Positions 42,453 through 50,692 of a stretch of 64,000 nucleotides of DNA are shown in pieces. Within the stretch, counting starts at the first letter, position 1. Each line of letters begins with the position of its first letter. The position numbers were made by a program, and so were the translations under genes. This stretch comes from Sorangium cellulosum. GTDB taxonomy: Bacteria; Myxococcota_A; Polyangia; Polyangiales; Polyangiaceae. The stretch lies in the NCBI RefSeq assembly GCF_004135735.1, contig NZ_CP012670.1, forward strand, positions 1,674,001-1,738,000, given 5' to 3'. Under the pieces are notes generated by a model that saw only the letters and a list, made by a program, of their open reading frames with translations, ran no database searches and had not been told where the DNA came from.

Positions 42453-42995
42453 GTGCAGGTGGCCCACCGATTCATGGCAGCGCACGCAGGAGAGCCGGGG
42501 CGCCCCCCGGTGCTCGCCGTCGATCGCGTGCACGATGTCGCCGTGGCAGCTCCGGCACGTCTCCTCCGTGACGCGGAGGTTGCCGGGGTTGATCCGGATC
42601 GGGTCCGGGAACCGGCCCGTGGTGAAGGCGAAGGAGTGCCAGAACCCGTTCGTCGCCTTCGTGACATATTTGCCGAGGAGCGTGTGCGGCGCGTGGCAAT
42701 CGTTGCATCCTGCCACGGCGCGGTGACTCGACCGCTGCCACCCGGCGAACTGCTCGTTCATGATGTGGCAATTGGCGCACGCCGACGGCTCGTCCTGCAG
42801 GTACGACGCCCCCTTCGCGTAGACGAACGTGTAGCCGCCGAGCCCGGCGATGGCCCCGAGCGCGACGCAGAGCGCGAGCGGCAGGCTCCCCGCCCAGCGG
42901 CGCCCGGCGCGCGCGCGTCCGCGGCCGGGCCCTTCCGCGGCCGGCTGCGCCGTTCGTGTGTTCTCCTCCGCCTCGCGGTCCTGCTCCTGGCTCAT
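42450..42995 (-). CDS. nrfH: Cytochrome c nitrite reductase, small (quinol-oxidising) subunit
   Basis: The 181-residue NapC/NirT-type protein has one transmembrane helix (about 36-60) and four heme sites: CANCH (73), CNDCH (97), CRSCH and CVRCH. It takes electrons from membrane quinol and passes them to NrfA. The N-terminus is longer than usual, with a disordered charged segment of 35 residues. The ATG at 42993-42995 is only about 8 bases from the start of transcription predicted from the sigma-54 promoter. It is the first gene of the nrfHA operon. Confidence 0.92.
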   Translation of the reverse strand: MSQEQDREAEENTRTAQPAAEGPGRGRARAGRRWAGSLPLALCVALGAIAGLGGYTFVYAKGASYLQDEPSACANCHIMNEQFAGWQRSSHRAVAGCNDCHAPHTLLGKYVTKATNGFWHSFAFTTGRFPDPIRINPGNLRVTEETCRSCHGDIVHAIDGEHRGAPRLSCVRCHESVGHLH

Positions 42996-43010
42996 CGGTC
43001 GCGGCGCAGG

Positions 43011-43028
43011 TTAGCAAGCCCGGTGCCA
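43011..43028 (-). promoter_or_regulatory. Consensus sigma-54 promoter of nrfHA
   Basis: On the minus strand the sequence reads TGGCACCGGGCTTGCTAA: TGGCAC at -24, five bases, then TTGCT at -12, a full match to the sigma-54 consensus. Predicted transcription would start near 43003, very close to the nrfH ATG. Nitrite/nitrate respiration genes are often controlled by sigma-54 and an enhancer-binding protein. Confidence 0.75.
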
Positions 43029-43250
43029 CGGAGTGTACGGCGGACGTGCGGCAGGGGCGAGGCGAGCGGCTCGACAGGAGCCTGCCGAGCGGCGCCGCTC
43101 GAGGACGCGTGAGGCGAGGGCGGGGCCGCGCAACCCGTGCGGCCGGGGCGCAGATCCCGCGCCGGCGCAGGGCCCCGGCGGGGCGACCGTTCCCGCCGCG
43201 GCGCGCCTGCGCTAGCACCGCTGCGGGGAGTCGCCCCCGATGAGCAGGAG

Positions 43251-43355
43251 AACCGCCAAGGTGCCAGGGCCGCCCAGGGGAAATGCGATGAGCCGTCCCG
43301 GTATTTCACCGCCCTATTTCGCTGGTTTCTTGGCGATCCATTCGCCCTGGCGGTT
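43251..43355. repeat. Imperfect inverted CCGCCAAGG repeat (REP-like)
   Basis: AACCGCCAAGG at 43251-43261 pairs with CCCTGGCGGTT at 43345-43355, and the flanking bases extend an imperfect pairing to about 30 bases per arm. It sits between the divergent nrfHA and MFS genes. The CCGCCAAGG word resembles dispersed intergenic elements of Sorangium-like genomes (from memory). The rest of 42996-43408 shows no gene. Confidence 0.45.
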
Positions 43356-43408
43356 CGCTTCCCGGCTCGATTTCCCGCAGCAGGCAGTGCTAGGAGAGGA
43401 CAGGTGAC

Positions 43409-44653
43409 ATGACGGCGAAGGCCGAGGTCCAGAAGACGCCGTTCACGCCTTACCAGCGGCGGCTGTTCGCGTTCCTGAGCGTGGCCTCGTTCTTCGAGGG
43501 CTACGACTTCCTCGCGCTCACGCAGATCCTCCCGAACCTCGGCGCGGAGATGGGGCTCATGCCGAGGCACGAGGGGCTCCTCGTGGGGGTCATCAACGCG
43601 GGGACGATGATCGCCTACCTGCTCGTGCGCAAGGCGGACCAGTGGGGCCGGCGGCGCGTGCTCACGGTCACCATCCTCGGCTACACGCTCTTCTCGCTGC
43701 TCACGGGGCTCGCGCCGAACGTCATCGTGTTCGCCGTCTGCCAGCTCGCCGCGCGCGTGTTCCTCATCGGCGAGTGGGCGGTCAGCATGGTGTACGCGGC
43801 CGAGGAGTACCCGAGCGACCGGCGCGGGATGGTGATCGGCGTCATCCAGGCGTTCTCGAGCCTGGGCTCGATCGTGTGCGCCGGGGTCGTGCCGCTGCTG
43901 CTCGCGACGCCGCTCGGGTGGCGCAGCGTCTACTTCGTCGGCGGCGTCCCGCTCCTCCTCATGGCGGTGGCCCGGCGCGGCCTGCGCGAGACGTCGCGGT
44001 TCCAAGAGCAGGCCGCGGCGCGGCCGGCCGAGGGGGCGCAGCCGCTCGGGCGCATCCTGCGCTCGCCGTACCGCGGGCGCATGCTGCAGCTCGCGGTGAT
44101 CTGGGGGCTCACGTACGTCTGCACGCAGAACGCGGTCACGTTCTGGAAGTCGTTCGCGGTCCGGGAGCGCGGGTTCAGCGACGGCCAGGTGGGCGCCAGC
44201 ATCACGTTCGCCGCGCTCGCGTCGATGCCGCTCGTCTTCGCGGCCGGCAAGCTGCTCGACGTCGTGGGGCGCCGCAAGGGCGCGGTGATCATCTACGCGC
44301 TGGCGGCGGGGGGCGTGCTCGGCGCCTACGCGCTGGGCTCGCGCGCGGGGCTCACGGCCGCGCTGGTGTTCGCCATCTTCGGCGCGAGCGGCGTGCTGCC
44401 GGTGCTGAACGCGTACACGACCGAGCTGTTCCCGACCGACCTCCGCAGCGACGCGATCGCCTGGTCCAACAACCTGCTCGGCCGGATCGCGTACATCCTC
44501 TCTCCGGTCTTCGTGGGCGTCGCCGCGGAGGAGGTCGGCTGGGGATCGGCCGTGTCCGCGACGGCGATCTTCCCGCTGGTCGCGCTGGCGCTCATCCTGT
44601 GGCTCCTCCCGGAGACGCGCGGCAAGGAGCTCGAGGAGACGGCGCGGATCTAG
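43409..44653 (+). CDS. MFS transporter
   Basis: The 414-residue protein has 12 predicted membrane helices and family motifs DQWGRRRVLT (loop 2-3) and a second-half equivalent LDVVGRRKGAVI. FFEGYDFLALTQILPNL in helix 1 and the ending WLLPETRGKELEET place it near the sugar/aromatic-acid (SP/AAHS/SV2-like) transporters. The substrate cannot be read from the sequence. ATG 43409 follows GGAGAGGACAGGTGAC. It stands alone, convergent with a phosphodiesterase-like gene (40 bases between stops). Confidence 0.87.
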   Translation: MTAKAEVQKTPFTPYQRRLFAFLSVASFFEGYDFLALTQILPNLGAEMGLMPRHEGLLVGVINAGTMIAYLLVRKADQWGRRRVLTVTILGYTLFSLLTGLAPNVIVFAVCQLAARVFLIGEWAVSMVYAAEEYPSDRRGMVIGVIQAFSSLGSIVCAGVVPLLLATPLGWRSVYFVGGVPLLLMAVARRGLRETSRFQEQAAARPAEGAQPLGRILRSPYRGRMLQLAVIWGLTYVCTQNAVTFWKSFAVRERGFSDGQVGASITFAALASMPLVFAAGKLLDVVGRRKGAVIIYALAAGGVLGAYALGSRAGLTAALVFAIFGASGVLPVLNAYTTELFPTDLRSDAIAWSNNLLGRIAYILSPVFVGVAAEEVGWGSAVSATAIFPLVALALILWLLPETRGKELEETARI

Positions 44654-44693
44654 CGTCGCGCCGCCCAGGTCCGCCAGGATCCGCGGGCTTGGC

Positions 44694-46214
44694 TCAATTT
44701 CCCGCGGGCGCGGCGGGTCGCTGAGCGGCGGCGCGGACGCGCTCGGGGGGCATCCGGTCGACCCTCCCGCGGTGCGGGCTGCCGTCCCAGGCCTCGCTCA
44801 GCACGCGCCCGCTCATGATGTCTGGAATCGGGATGTTCAACAGGTGGAGCAGCGTCGGCGCGATGTCGAGGTTGGTCGTGTCCGGGATCTCCACGCCGGC
44901 GCGGATCCCCTTGCCCCAGAGCATGAGCAGCCCCGTCGGGTGGTGCATGCCCTGCTTCGTGGTCGGGGTGTCCATCGCGAAGAGCTCATGGATGGGGTAG
45001 CCTTCCGGACGCGCGTTGGGCGCACCGGGGAAGAAATACCGGGCGTCGGGATCGGGCTCGGCCAGGCAGACGGGCGTCACCGTGAGCACGTCGCCGGTCG
45101 CCGTGGTGATGAAGGCGCTCCGGCTCGTCTTGCCGACGACGTGAGCGCGTCCCCAGAGCTCCTTCACGCGCGCACGCTCGACGGCGTCGGGGATCGTCAC
45201 GTTCCACTGCGGGAGCATGACCGGGGTCAGCGCGGTGACCCCTCTGGCTCCCATCAGGCGCAGCACGCTCGAGATATCCTTGAACCTGAGCGTGATCTTC
45301 CCCTCGGGGTACTCGTCGTTGACGAAGGGCTGCTGGCCCATGCTGGACGCCACGACCAGGATCGTGTCGTCGTCGACGAGCCCCATGGCTCGGGCGAGGA
45401 GCCGATCGCAGAGCTTGTAGCCGATCTCGACCGCGTCCCCGTACTTCCTCCTCTCGTCCTTCGGGCAGGGCGAAGTGAACCTCGAGTCGTCCATGGCGCG
45501 CCAGTAATGGTGCATGTAGTGCGCCGCGTGGTTGGTGTGCCATGTCGCGTAATCCGGTCGGTGGCGGGCGTAGAGCGCCTCGAAGACGTCGTAGTTGATG
45601 AGCGGCTGAATGGCGATCCGCCGAAAGCGCTGGTGGGGCTCCACGATCTCGCGCGCGAGCTGCGCGGCGATCGCCGCGCAGGTCGAGGGCTTCACGCCGA
45701 GCTTCAGCACGTCGATGCCCTGGGACAGCATGCCCGAGAGGGAGAGCCCCCGGCGGTTCCGGTGGTGGACCTGTACCTGCATGCGGTTCAGATCCTGCAG
45801 CGGCTCGAGCGACCGAGGGAACGTGGCGGACGAAGGGGCGAACGTGCCAGGGACGATGAACCCAGGCACCGCCCGCGGCGGATACGCGCTGATGCTGCCG
45901 AACACGCCCACGGATTTTCCGGCGTCCACCGCGTAGTCCCACGTTCGTGGTGCCTTGATCGTGCTCGGATCCTGCTCGAGGACCGTGGCGCCGTGGACGG
46001 CGCGCTCGACGCCGGTGTGGACGGTGACCCACGTCACCCACGGATCCATGTGAGGCGGCAAATCCACGCTTCGCGGCGAGGCCCACGCGCCCTCCCGCCT
46101 CAGACGTGCGAACGTGGGCAGCTTCCCCGTGGCGAGCATCGGCTCGACGATCGTCCACGTGATCTCGTTGAACTCCAGGAGCAGGACCCTCTTGGGCCCG
46201 AGGCGTGCGCTCAT
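44694..46214 (-). CDS. Alkaline-phosphatase-superfamily phosphodiesterase-like protein
   Basis: The 506-residue protein starts MSARLGPKRVLLLEFNEITW (ATG 46212-46214; another in-frame ATG is two codons upstream). It resembles type I phosphodiesterase/nucleotide pyrophosphatase proteins in its late segment HHPTGLLMLWGKGIRAG and NLDIAPTLLHLLNIPIPDIMSG. The early FNEITW/VTWVTVHTGVERAVHGAT follows the family pattern, with Asn/Glu where Asp and metal ligands are often found and Thr as the likely nucleophile. No signal peptide is visible. Substrate unknown. Confidence 0.75.
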   Translation of the reverse strand: MSARLGPKRVLLLEFNEITWTIVEPMLATGKLPTFARLRREGAWASPRSVDLPPHMDPWVTWVTVHTGVERAVHGATVLEQDPSTIKAPRTWDYAVDAGKSVGVFGSISAYPPRAVPGFIVPGTFAPSSATFPRSLEPLQDLNRMQVQVHHRNRRGLSLSGMLSQGIDVLKLGVKPSTCAAIAAQLAREIVEPHQRFRRIAIQPLINYDVFEALYARHRPDYATWHTNHAAHYMHHYWRAMDDSRFTSPCPKDERRKYGDAVEIGYKLCDRLLARAMGLVDDDTILVVASSMGQQPFVNDEYPEGKITLRFKDISSVLRLMGARGVTALTPVMLPQWNVTIPDAVERARVKELWGRAHVVGKTSRSAFITTATGDVLTVTPVCLAEPDPDARYFFPGAPNARPEGYPIHELFAMDTPTTKQGMHHPTGLLMLWGKGIRAGVEIPDTTNLDIAPTLLHLLNIPIPDIMSGRVLSEAWDGSPHRGRVDRMPPERVRAAAQRPAAPAGN

Positions 46215-46871
46215 ACCCATCCCCCCCGTTGCGGCGAACACCGAGGTCGGTGTCGCAATCCAAGTTATGTATCATGTCCATAAGCCATGGGCCATGAGAG
46301 GGTGGCTTGTATGGAATGTGAAGGCTGTTGATGTGTCCTGTTCGGACGGCGGGGGATCGGTTGTCCGTCGTGCGCTCGATCCGCCTCGTGCTGTCCCTTT
46401 GCGTACGCGACGTCCCGCGTCCGCCATGGTTGATGCGGCGTGCGCTGGGCGCGGCGGGGATGTTGCAGGCGCATCGCTCGCGGGGCGGCCCGGGCTCGCC
46501 CGGCGCGGGGGAACGGAGGGCAAGCCGCCGCCCGGCATGCGGGCGCGACATCGCCTCGCGGCGCGGCCCGAGCTTGCTTTTCAAGGCGCCGTGTGGGGGC
46601 GGCCGGGTTCAAGGTGGTTGTGTGATGCCAGCGGGCGCCCGTGGAGCCATGGGGGCAACGTCCCCGGGCCACGCGGGCTCGTCGGCTGACGATCGAGCTC
46701 ATCCATGCTTGCGCGGGGGCGCCGGGCTGCCCTGTACTGGCCTTCGCTGCCCGGCCAGCCTCGCGCGCGCGGGGTGCGAGTGCGGCGGCCTGAGCCGCGC
46801 GTGTCCAGCCGCGCGGGCTGTGATATGTGTCGTTCAGGGCTCCTCCGAGGAGGAGGCGATTGCGAGGTGCG
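46215..46871. other. Long intergenic region between divergent genes
   Basis: This 657-base stretch contains several open frames on both strands, but none shows family features or a ribosome-binding site. The part beside the phosphodiesterase gene is AT-richer (AAGTTATGTATCATGTCCAT) and probably holds its promoter. I see no repeat or RNA gene. Confidence 0.45.
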
Positions 46872-47849
46872 ATGGCGAACAACACTGGCGATCATGCGTT
46901 CACGGCCCGGTCCCTGAACACCGTCCCGTCCGAGCCGATGTACTCGGGGGCGCTGTCGTTCCTGCGCCGGAGGTACACGCGCGATCTCTCGGGGGTGGAT
47001 GTCGCGGTCACGGGGCTCCCGCTCGACACGGCCACCAGCAACCGACCCGGCGCGCGCTTCGGCCCCCGCGCCGTGCGGGAGGCGTCGGCGCTCCTCACCT
47101 GGGACCGGCCATATGGATGCGAGTTCAACCCGCTGGAGCGGCTGGCGGTCGCCGATTACGGCGATTGCGTGTGGGATTACGGCCGGCCGCTCGAGGCCCC
47201 CGCCGCCATCGAGGCGCACATCGCCGGGATCCTCCGCGGCGGCGCCGCGCCGCTCTCGCTCGGCGGCGACCACTTCATCTCCCTCCCCGTGCTGAGGGCC
47301 CTGCACGAGCAGCACGGCACGCTCTCGCTGCTCCACTTCGACGCCCACTCGGACACGTGGAGCCGCGAGGACGAGCAAGGGCGGATCGATCACGGCTCGA
47401 TGTTCTTCGTCGCCGCCCGGGAGGGCCTCGTCGATCCCGGCCGCTCGGTGCAGGTCGGGATCCGCACCGAGAACCCGGACACGCACGGATTCCAGATCCT
47501 CGACGCCCCGTGGATCCACCGCAACGGCGCCGCGGCCGTGATCCAGCGCATCCGGGAGGTGATCGGGGGACACAGGGTTTACGTGACGTTCGACATCGAC
47601 TGCCTGGATCCCGCCTTCGCGCCCGGGACGGGCACCCCCGTCTGCGGGGGCATCAGCACCGCGACCGCCATCGAGATCCTGCGCGGCATCGCGGGCCTGG
47701 ACGTCGTCGGCATGGACGTCGTCGAGGTCGCGCCGGCGTACGACGCCGCGGGCATCACGGCGCTGGCGGCGGCGACCCTCGCGTACGAGCTCCTCATCCT
47801 GTACGCGAGCGCGCCGCGGCGGCGCGCCGCCCCGGCGCAGGCGCCCTGA
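46872..47849 (+). CDS. speB: Agmatinase / ureohydrolase
   Basis: The 325-residue ureohydrolase has all the manganese ligands: GGDHFISLP (His), HFDAHSDTW (Asp, His, Asp) and FDIDCLDPAFAPGTGTP (two Asp), plus GMDVVEVAPAYD. Early PGARFGPRAVREAS is typical of agmatinases, which convert agmatine to putrescine and urea. Relatives acting on guanidinobutyrate or similar compounds cannot be excluded. ATG 46872 (MANNTGDHAF) was chosen over an upstream frame; GGAGGAGGCGA lies 13 bases before it. Confidence 0.88.
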   Translation: MANNTGDHAFTARSLNTVPSEPMYSGALSFLRRRYTRDLSGVDVAVTGLPLDTATSNRPGARFGPRAVREASALLTWDRPYGCEFNPLERLAVADYGDCVWDYGRPLEAPAAIEAHIAGILRGGAAPLSLGGDHFISLPVLRALHEQHGTLSLLHFDAHSDTWSREDEQGRIDHGSMFFVAAREGLVDPGRSVQVGIRTENPDTHGFQILDAPWIHRNGAAAVIQRIREVIGGHRVYVTFDIDCLDPAFAPGTGTPVCGGISTATAIEILRGIAGLDVVGMDVVEVAPAYDAAGITALAAATLAYELLILYASAPRRRAAPAQAP

Positions 47850-47902
47850 CGCGGCCAGGCGGGGCGTGGAGGGGCGTGGAGGGGCGCGGCCGCTCGACCC
47901 CT

Positions 47903-48196
47903 TCACCCCCGTCGCAGCCACTCGATCAGCGCGACGAGCAGCGCGAGCCCCACGATCGGCAGCGCGATCCACCCGAGCACCGCCGCCCACCCCCGGCGCA
48001 GCGAGCGGCCGCCGCGATCCTCGCACGCGAGGCAGATCGCCCAGACCCGCGCGCCGCCCTCGGTGAGCACGCAGCAGTCGCCGCACACGGGCGCGCGGCA
48101 CGACGCGCACGGCCCCGCGGCCTCGGCGCCGCAGCGCACGCAGCGCGCGACGGCGCCGCCGCCGCCGCCGTCCACCGGGATCAGGCCGCCGGACAC
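47903..48196 (-). CDS. Small membrane protein with zinc-ribbon/B-box-like head
   Basis: The 97-residue protein has four close Cys pairs (CVRCG, CASC, CGDCC, CLAC) in residues 19-58, spaced like a B-box/FYVE-type zinc site. One membrane helix follows near the C-terminus (AAVLGWIALPIVGLALLVALI). The zinc-binding head should face the cytoplasm. Its start lies 4 bases after the stop of the LEA-2-like gene, so the two form an operon. Function unknown. Confidence 0.72.
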   Translation of the reverse strand: MSGGLIPVDGGGGGAVARCVRCGAEAAGPCASCRAPVCGDCCVLTEGGARVWAICLACEDRGGRSLRRGWAAVLGWIALPIVGLALLVALIEWLRRG

Positions 48197-48200
48197 TCGC

Positions 48201-48692
48201 TCAGCGCAGGCCGGGGAGCGGGAGCCCCGGCAGCGAGCTCCCCACCGCCTTGAGGAGCTCGTCGTGCGTGATCGTCCCCGCCAGGCGGAACGGCAGGTCC
48301 ACGTTGAGCGTCTCCCCGCCGACCGAGACGGTGCCGTTCACCTGATAGGGGACACCGCGGCGCTGCGCCCCCAGCGCGAGGATGCTGGTGAGGTCTTGCC
48401 ACTTCACCGAGAGCGGCACATCGAGCCGCGTCCATTTCTTCGACGGCAGCTTGAGCGGCGCAGGCACGGTGACCGTGCCCAGGTCGTACTTGCCATCGAG
48501 CGTCACGTTCGCCTTCAGCGAGCGCGTCGAGAGATCGATGCGATTCGGGTTGTACGCCTGGATCTGCACCCGGAGATCGATGCCCTGGGCGGTGATGGCG
48601 GTCACCGCGGCGAGCTCGGGGGTGAGGGTCGGCGGCTCGGGGCGCGAGCACGCGACCAGCGTGAGGGCGGCAGCGACGAGCAGCGATCGCAC
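48201..48692 (-). CDS. LEA type 2 family lipoprotein
   Basis: The 163-residue protein begins MRSLLVAAALTLVACSRPEP with a lipobox (LVAC). The mature part is a single LEA-2/WHy-type beta-sandwich: AITAQGIDLRVQIQAYNPNRIDLSTRSLKANVTLDGKYDLGTVTVPAPLKLP, with the usual AxNPN motif. The family is linked to desiccation and stress tolerance; in Gram-negative bacteria it occurs as periplasmic lipoproteins. First gene of a two-gene operon with the zinc-ribbon protein. Confidence 0.82.
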   Translation of the reverse strand: MRSLLVAAALTLVACSRPEPPTLTPELAAVTAITAQGIDLRVQIQAYNPNRIDLSTRSLKANVTLDGKYDLGTVTVPAPLKLPSKKWTRLDVPLSVKWQDLTSILALGAQRRGVPYQVNGTVSVGGETLNVDLPFRLAGTITHDELLKAVGSSLPGLPLPGLR

Positions 48693-48784
48693 GGACGATG
48701 TGTGGCGCGGATCTCGTTCGAGCTCAACGGAAATCGGGCGCGCTTGCGCCTCCGCGGTGCGCGTCGATCTGCTATGTCCGGCGC

Positions 48785-49747
48785 ATGGGCATCCTCCCGC
48801 TGGCCGAGCGCGTCGCGAGGACGGCGCTGAACAGGACCGGAGCGCAGAGCCGCTGGGTCGACACGTCGGTGTGCAGGCTGCACCTCTACGACGCGGTGGG
48901 CACAGGCCCGCTCCCGACCGTCGTCCTCCTCCACGGCATCGGCTCCTCGGCGCTCCCGTACGCGCCGGTGCTCCAGCGGCTCAGGCGGCGCGCCCGCCGC
49001 GTCATCGCCGCGGAGGCGCCGGGGCACGGGTGGAGCGCCGCCCCGCCGTCGGCCCTCACGCCGGAGTGCCTCACCGCCGCCATGAGCGAGCTGCTCGACC
49101 GCGAGCTCGACGAGCCGGCCATCGTCGTCGGCAACTCCCTGGGCGGCGCGGTCGCCGTGCACTATGCCCTGAGCTCCGGCCGCCGCGTGCGCGCCCTGGT
49201 GCTCGCGTCGCCGGCCGGCGCCTGCATGGAGCCGGCCGAGCTCGAGCGGCTGCTCGGCCAGTTCAAGCTGCGGTCGCGGGCCGACGCGCGCGCGTTCTTC
49301 GAGCGCCTCTACCACCGCGTGCCCTGGTTCACCCCCCTGGTCGCCGACGACGTGGTGCGGATGTTCTCGCACGAGACCATCCGCTCCTTCACGAGCTCGG
49401 CCCGGTGCGAGCACGCCTTCACGCCCGAGCAGCTCCGCTCCCTCTCGATGCCGATCCTGCTCATCTGGGGCCGCTCGGATCGCCTGATGCCGGGCACCAA
49501 CCTCCAGTACTACCGGCGGCACCTCCCGCCGCACGCCGAGATCGAGGAGCCCGAGGGCGTCGGCCACTGCCCGCACGTCGATGACCCGCGCCGCTTCGCC
49601 GAGCGGGTCGCCGCGTTCGCGGAGGAGGTGCTCCTCCGGGGTGCGGGCGCGGCGGCGGAGGCGGCCGCCGGCGCGCCGCCCGCGTCAGGCGTCCTCGGGG
49701 AGCGCGCCGTGCCGCTTGAGCAGGGCCCGGGTGAGGCTGTGACGTAG
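48785..49747 (+). CDS. Alpha/beta hydrolase
   Basis: The 320-residue protein has the hydrolase signature: oxyanion HGIGSSALPY (about 52-61), nucleophile GNSLGGA (Ser about 118), acid in IWGRSDRLMPG and His in EGVGHCPHVDDP. ATG 48785 (MGILPLAER) was preferred; the frame opens earlier at 48698 without a credible start. The last 63 bases overlap the 3' end of the convergent beta-lactamase gene, so the Gly/Ala-rich tail is probably dispensable. Substrate unknown. Confidence 0.86.
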   Translation: MGILPLAERVARTALNRTGAQSRWVDTSVCRLHLYDAVGTGPLPTVVLLHGIGSSALPYAPVLQRLRRRARRVIAAEAPGHGWSAAPPSALTPECLTAAMSELLDRELDEPAIVVGNSLGGAVAVHYALSSGRRVRALVLASPAGACMEPAELERLLGQFKLRSRADARAFFERLYHRVPWFTPLVADDVVRMFSHETIRSFTSSARCEHAFTPEQLRSLSMPILLIWGRSDRLMPGTNLQYYRRHLPPHAEIEEPEGVGHCPHVDDPRRFAERVAAFAEEVLLRGAGAAAEAAAGAPPASGVLGERAVPLEQGPGEAVT

Positions 49748-50662
49748 CGGCATGATCCGGCCGTGGTCGCTGCCCTTGCCGAGGAGCACGGTCGCGTAGA
49801 AGTAGGTGTCGGCCCCGCGCTCGACGTAACCGACCAGCCAGCCGGTGGTCGACCGCTCATCGAACTCCAGCCCCGTCTTGCCGCGCAGCGTGTAGGCCGG
49901 CGTCTGCTCCAGCACGATGATCCGCTTCAGGATATCGAGGCTCCGCGCCGAGCAGGGCAGCGAGCCGGCGTGGAGCCGCCGCAGGAAGTCGACCTGCTCG
50001 TGCGGGGAGATGCGGAGCCCCCCGGTCAGCCAGAACCTGTCGATGCCCCCGGAGATGTCGCGGTTGCCGTAGTTGAAGGCGTCGAGGTGCGCCTGCATGC
50101 GCTCGGGCCCGATCCGGCGCGCGACCTCCTGGTAGAACCAGACGACCGAGTGCTTCATCGCCGACGGGAGATCGTGATCGCGGTTCCAGTCGGGCACGCC
50201 GCGCTTCACGCCGTCCCACTTCAGGGAGAAGCGCTCGTCCGGGATGACGCCCGTCTCCAGGCCGATGAGCGTGTTCGGGATCTTGAAGGTCGAGGCGGGC
50301 ACGTACCCCGCCGCCGCCCGGTCGGGGTTCACGACGTGCGTCACGCCCTTCGAGGCGTCGAACAGGACGAACGCGCCGTCCACGCCCTCCGCGCGGAGGA
50401 GCTCCGCCCCGCCCTCGTCGATCTCGGTGCGCGCCGCGGGCGCCGCGGGCGCGCTGGCCGGCGCGCCCTGGGCCGCGGCCGGCGCGCCCGCGCCCTGGGC
50501 CGCGGCCGGCGGGGCCGCCTCGCCGGCCGGCGGCGGCGATGGCGGCGGTGTCGTGGCGCAGGCGCCCCCCGCCGCGAGGATCGCCAGGAGCGTGCAGAAG
50601 AAAAGGGGACGCGACGGCGCGATGGCGCGTCGCGTGACCGAGGAGGAGGGTGCGGTGAGCAT
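49685..50662 (-). CDS. Class D (OXA-type) beta-lactamase, lipoprotein
   Basis: The 325-residue protein has a signal peptide with lipobox (AGGAC, Cys about 35) and a Pro/Ala linker. The class D motifs are all intact: STFK (124-127, active Ser and carbamylatable Lys), SVV (172-174), YGN (198-200), WLTG (211-214) and KTG (262-264). It should hydrolyse penicillins and possibly other beta-lactams in the periplasm. No BlaR-type sensor or mobile element is adjacent and base composition matches the chromosome, so this is probably intrinsic. ATG 50660-50662 was chosen over an upstream TTG. Confidence 0.9.
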   Translation of the reverse strand: MLTAPSSSVTRRAIAPSRPLFFCTLLAILAAGGACATTPPPSPPPAGEAAPPAAAQGAGAPAAAQGAPASAPAAPAARTEIDEGGAELLRAEGVDGAFVLFDASKGVTHVVNPDRAAAGYVPASTFKIPNTLIGLETGVIPDERFSLKWDGVKRGVPDWNRDHDLPSAMKHSVVWFYQEVARRIGPERMQAHLDAFNYGNRDISGGIDRFWLTGGLRISPHEQVDFLRRLHAGSLPCSARSLDILKRIIVLEQTPAYTLRGKTGLEFDERSTTGWLVGYVERGADTYFYATVLLGKGSDHGRIMPLRHSLTRALLKRHGALPEDA

Positions 50663-50692
50663 GGCGCCCCCCAACGCGGGCGCCGGCCGCGC

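Noticed and set aside
46265..46885. Minus-strand frame of 206 codons in the long gap before speB
   Set aside because: It has no ribosome-binding site and no recognisable motif, and the reading is biased to Arg/Pro/Ala, as in non-coding GC-rich sequence.
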